Both the position numbers and the translations under genes were made by a program. A stretch of DNA of 64,000 nt from Candidatus Rhodoferax randersensis (GTDB lineage: Bacteria; Pseudomonadota; Gammaproteobacteria; Burkholderiales; Burkholderiaceae_C). Within the stretch, counting starts at the first letter, position 1. Every line of letters begins with the position of its first letter. The stretch is from the NCBI GenBank assembly GCA_016718155.1, contig JADKEH010000004.1, forward strand, positions 186,001 through 250,000. Reading direction: 5' to 3'. Under the pieces are notes generated by a model. That model saw only the letters and a program-made list of their open reading frames with translations, ran no database searches and was not told the origin of the DNA. Of this stretch, positions 61,789 through 64,000 are shown in pieces.

Positions 61789-62997
61789 TTAGTCTGCCAG
61801 CGCCACCTGATTGCGGCCCTGGTTCTTGGCCCGGTACATCGCCGCGTCGGCCCGTTGCACCAGGCTGGCCGAACTCTGGCCTGGTCCTGGCACACACGAT
61901 GCCACGCCGATACTGACCGTGACCACGCCCGTCACCGAGGCTTTGGCGTGCGGCAGGCCGAGGGCCTGGACCGACACCCGGACTCGTTCCAACATCGCGC
62001 AGGCCTCCGGCCCGCTCAGGCCAGGCAGGACGATGGCGAACTCCTCGCCGCCGTAGCGGGCTACCAGTTCGCCCGCACGCTGCACCGAAGCGCCCAGGGT
62101 TTGGGCCACGATTTTCAAGCACAAATCGCCCATCTGGTGCCCATAGTGGTCGTTGTAGGCCTTGAACTGGTCCACATCCACCATGGCAACGGCCAGGGGC
62201 AATACCTGGCGGCTGGCGCGCTGCCACTCGGCCTCCCACTCCTGGTCAAACTTGCGGCGATTGGCCAGGCCGGTCAGGCCATCGGTGGCGCTGAGGGCCT
62301 GTAGTTGCCGGTTGGCGGTCTCCAACTCGGCGGTACGCTGGCGCACTTTGTCTTCCAGGACCAAATGGACGCCGAGATCTCTTCGCGCAAACGGGCCTGC
62401 TCGGCGACTTCCAGGCGCATCCGGCGCGAGAACATAGCGCCAACCCAGCAGCAGCAACAGCGCACCAATTCGCGTGGCCTGCGCCGCGCGCCGCATGCGG
62501 TCGAAGTACTCCACGGTTTTGGCCAACTCACCGGTCAGCGCGCCCACTGCAGTCTCGCTGTTGATTTCGTAGACTTTCTTGGCCAACACGTAGGAGTCGG
62601 CAAACAGCATTCCGTGCGCCTCGCTCCAGCGCTCCTGGCGCATCAGTTTGAGCGCCGCTTCTTCCGTGACATGCAGTTTTCCGTGGTCGTCACTGAGCGC
62701 GGACATTTCTTCCGACAGGTTCAACTTGCGTGTGAGCTGGCTGACCGTCTTGATGGTGGATTCGAGGTCGGCGTTCACGGTGTCGTAGCTGGCCGTGCGC
62801 AAGGTGTTTTGCTCCAGCACGGCCAGCAGCAGCATGTTGGTCAGCTCCTGATTGAGCCGCACCATGCGCTCCAGCCCGGTATTGATCTCCAGATGGCGTG
62901 CATGCATCGCGTCGTTTTCGATGTCCACGTAGGAACCCACCGCCATGGTCAGCACCAAAACGGCCACCGCCACGTACATGCTTCGGGTGGAACGCAT
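61789..62997 (-). CDS. Membrane diguanylate cyclase with helical periplasmic sensor
   Basis: 402 residues. TM1 about 5-24, a four-helix-type periplasmic sensor (25-190) with NLSEEMSALSDDHGKLHVTE, TM2 about 180-190, and a GGDEF domain (TDGLTGLANRRKFDQEWEAE, VDVDQFKAYNDHYGHQ, GGEEF). The I-site is degenerate (RAGE instead of RxxD). Between TM2 and GGDEF the reading LAPDAPGSRRAGPFARRDLG is out of family; two nearby opposite shifts (about 62435 and 62375) would restore FSRRMRLEVAEQARLREEIS. Gene order and orientation pair it with the binding protein at 63038 to the window end. Confidence 0.78.
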   Translation of the reverse strand: MRSTRSMYVAVAVLVLTMAVGSYVDIENDAMHARHLEINTGLERMVRLNQELTNMLLLAVLEQNTLRTASYDTVNADLESTIKTVSQLTRKLNLSEEMSALSDDHGKLHVTEEAALKLMRQERWSEAHGMLFADSYVLAKKVYEINSETAVGALTGELAKTVEYFDRMRRAAQATRIGALLLLLGWRYVLAPDAPGSRRAGPFARRDLGVHLVLEDKVRQRTAELETANRQLQALSATDGLTGLANRRKFDQEWEAEWQRASRQVLPLAVAMVDVDQFKAYNDHYGHQMGDLCLKIVAQTLGASVQRAGELVARYGGEEFAIVLPGLSGPEACAMLERVRVSVQALGLPHAKASVTGVVTVSIGVASCVPGPGQSSASLVQRADAAMYRAKNQGRNQVALAD

Positions 62998-63037
62998 GGG
63001 CGCTTAGGTCGTGATCACCAGGGCCACGTGATGCGCT

Positions 63038-64000
63038 CTATTCGATGACTTTGGCAGCCCGCTTCAACAGGTCGGGCGACACAGTCACGCCCTGCGCCCG
63101 GGCCGCCTTCAGGTTGATGACCAGACTGAACTTTTCCACCGGCCCCCACGGTATGTCACCGGCCTTGACGCCCTTGAGCACCAACGCAGCCTTCTTGCCG
63201 GCCGAGTAACCCACCAAAAAGTAGTCCATGCCATAGGCCGCAACTGCACCTCTGGGAACGCTGTCCACATCACCGGCAAACAAGGCAATATTGTGTTGGT
63301 CGCACACCCGCGCGATGGCATCGATGTTGGCCACCGTGGTGTTGTCCGAGGTGATGGTGATGGCCTGCACCTTGCCCACCAGCGATCTGGCGGCGGCTTC
63401 AACCTCGCTGCTGCTGGCAACCGTGACCTCCACCAGCTTCAGGTTCAAGGACGCGGCCGCGGCGCGAATGGCCTTGATGTGCGTGACCGAATTGGCCTCG
63501 GCCGGGTTGAAAATCGTGCCCCAGGTCTTGGCTTTGGGTACAAACTTGGCATAGGTCTCCATCTGCAACAGTACCGGCCACATATCGCTGACGCCGGTTA
63601 CGTTGGAGCCGGTCTTTTTGCCCGGCGCGCTGTCTTTGGGAACCACCCCGGCATCCACCGGGTCACTGATGGAGGAAAACACCACCGGAATCTGGTTGAT
63701 GACCTTGACCACCGCTTGCGTGGTGGGCGTGGCAATACTGTGCACCAAATCGACTTTGTCTTGTTCGAACTTGCGCGCAATCGCGGTGGCCTTGGCCGGG
63801 TCGCCCTCCGCGTTTTGGCGGTCGTAGCTGACATGGACCCCCTCCTTGAAGCCGGCACTGGCCAACGCCGCCTCAAAGCCTTTTTCGTCGGCGTCGAGCG
63901 CCGCATGCGAGACGATCTTGGTCACGCCAATGCGAATCAACTTCTTGTCCTGGCCCCAGACCGCCGCCGGTGCGCCAACCCACATCACCACCATGAGGAC
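63038..64000 (-). CDS. ABC_sub_bind-type (TrpX-like) periplasmic binding protein, start probably outside window
   Basis: At least 320 residues. A signal-like hydrophobic stretch at the very edge (VLMVVMWVGAPAAVW), then IRIGVTKIVSHAALDADEKG, AGVVPKDSAPGKKTGSNVTG, FNPAEANSVTHIKAIRAAAA and TITSDNTTVANIDAIA of the ABC_sub_bind family (COG2984, amino-acid/tryptophan-type binding proteins). The signal peptide looks too short from 63994, so the true start may lie past the edge. It is followed on the same strand, 40 bp later, by a membrane diguanylate cyclase rather than a permease. Confidence 0.8.
   Translation of the reverse strand, partial: VLMVVMWVGAPAAVWGQDKKLIRIGVTKIVSHAALDADEKGFEAALASAGFKEGVHVSYDRQNAEGDPAKATAIARKFEQDKVDLVHSIATPTTQAVVKVINQIPVVFSSISDPVDAGVVPKDSAPGKKTGSNVTGVSDMWPVLLQMETYAKFVPKAKTWGTIFNPAEANSVTHIKAIRAAAASLNLKLVEVTVASSSEVEAAARSLVGKVQAITITSDNTTVANIDAIARVCDQHNIALFAGDVDSVPRGAVAAYGMDYFLVGYSAGKKAALVLKGVKAGDIPWGPVEKFSLVINLKAARAQGVTVSPDLLKRAAKVIE

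Noticed and set aside
1..64000. CRISPR arrays, tRNA or rRNA genes, prophage
   Set aside because: No regularly spaced repeats, no cloverleaf or rRNA-like stretches and no phage structural genes were seen on reading both strands.

Overview
The window is high-GC DNA from a betaproteobacterium, most likely the family Comamonadaceae (Rhodoferax/Polaromonas-like). The grounds are protein-level resemblance (Azospirillum-type IpdC, a second IF-1 with a C-terminal extension, the CbpA/CbpM pair) and short intergenic GCTAT...ATAGC hairpins that I recall from that family. No rRNA, tRNA, CRISPR array or prophage was seen. At least ten genes carry frameshifts, several in G runs or GC repeats. Some may be base-calling errors, so pseudogene calls inside otherwise intact genes are provisional.

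Layout. 1-9.6 kb is mostly housekeeping: indolepyruvate decarboxylase (cut by the left edge), an M48 protease, an AmpG-like permease, an OmpR/histidine-kinase pair, WaaF, a zinc-finger protein and IlvE. 9.2-12.2 kb is an electron-transfer operon: flavin/2Fe-2S reductase, di-haem-type membrane cytochrome b, octahaem periplasmic cytochrome c and a small PepSY-like protein. 12.3-21 kb holds an MgtA scar, a P-type ATPase, CbpA/CbpM, a structured leader in front of a conserved small protein and infA, RadA, a degenerate HD-type gene and PanE.

21-28.6 kb is a phosphorelay island: two stand-alone receivers, an Hpt protein, an OmpR-type regulator, an 1113-residue soluble hybrid-input kinase and several very small proteins. 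Four 48-bp stretches here align without gaps and sit 87-120 bp upstream of four of these genes. They look like one composite operator, so these genes probably form a regulon.

28.6-32.7 kb is a graveyard: an IS630-type element abutting a truncated lpd, a duplicated lpd 3' end flanking a PIN toxin-antitoxin pair, a broken VapBC and a truncated nucleotidyltransferase. 32.7-45.2 kb carries a phytase-like secreted protein, three diguanylate cyclases in a row, a LytS/LytTR pair and a prolyl oligopeptidase.

45.6-54.4 kb is the most unusual block. It has an AfsR/SARP-type regulator (BTAD, P-loop ATPase, TPR), two divergently placed secreted proteins, and an operon for a lipoprotein secretin with an N-terminal TPR region plus two secreted repeat proteins. 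There is no secretion ATPase, pseudopilin or inner-membrane platform. Three pairs of 9-bp boxes with an 11-bp period, the geometry known for SARP regulators, lie 43-55 bp upstream of the divergent and downstream starts.

54.4-64 kb contains three consecutive pairs of a periplasmic substrate-binding protein and a membrane GGDEF or GGDEF-EAL protein, with no transporter permease or ATPase. This resembles the NspS-MbaA arrangement, in which a periplasmic binding protein controls c-di-GMP turnover.
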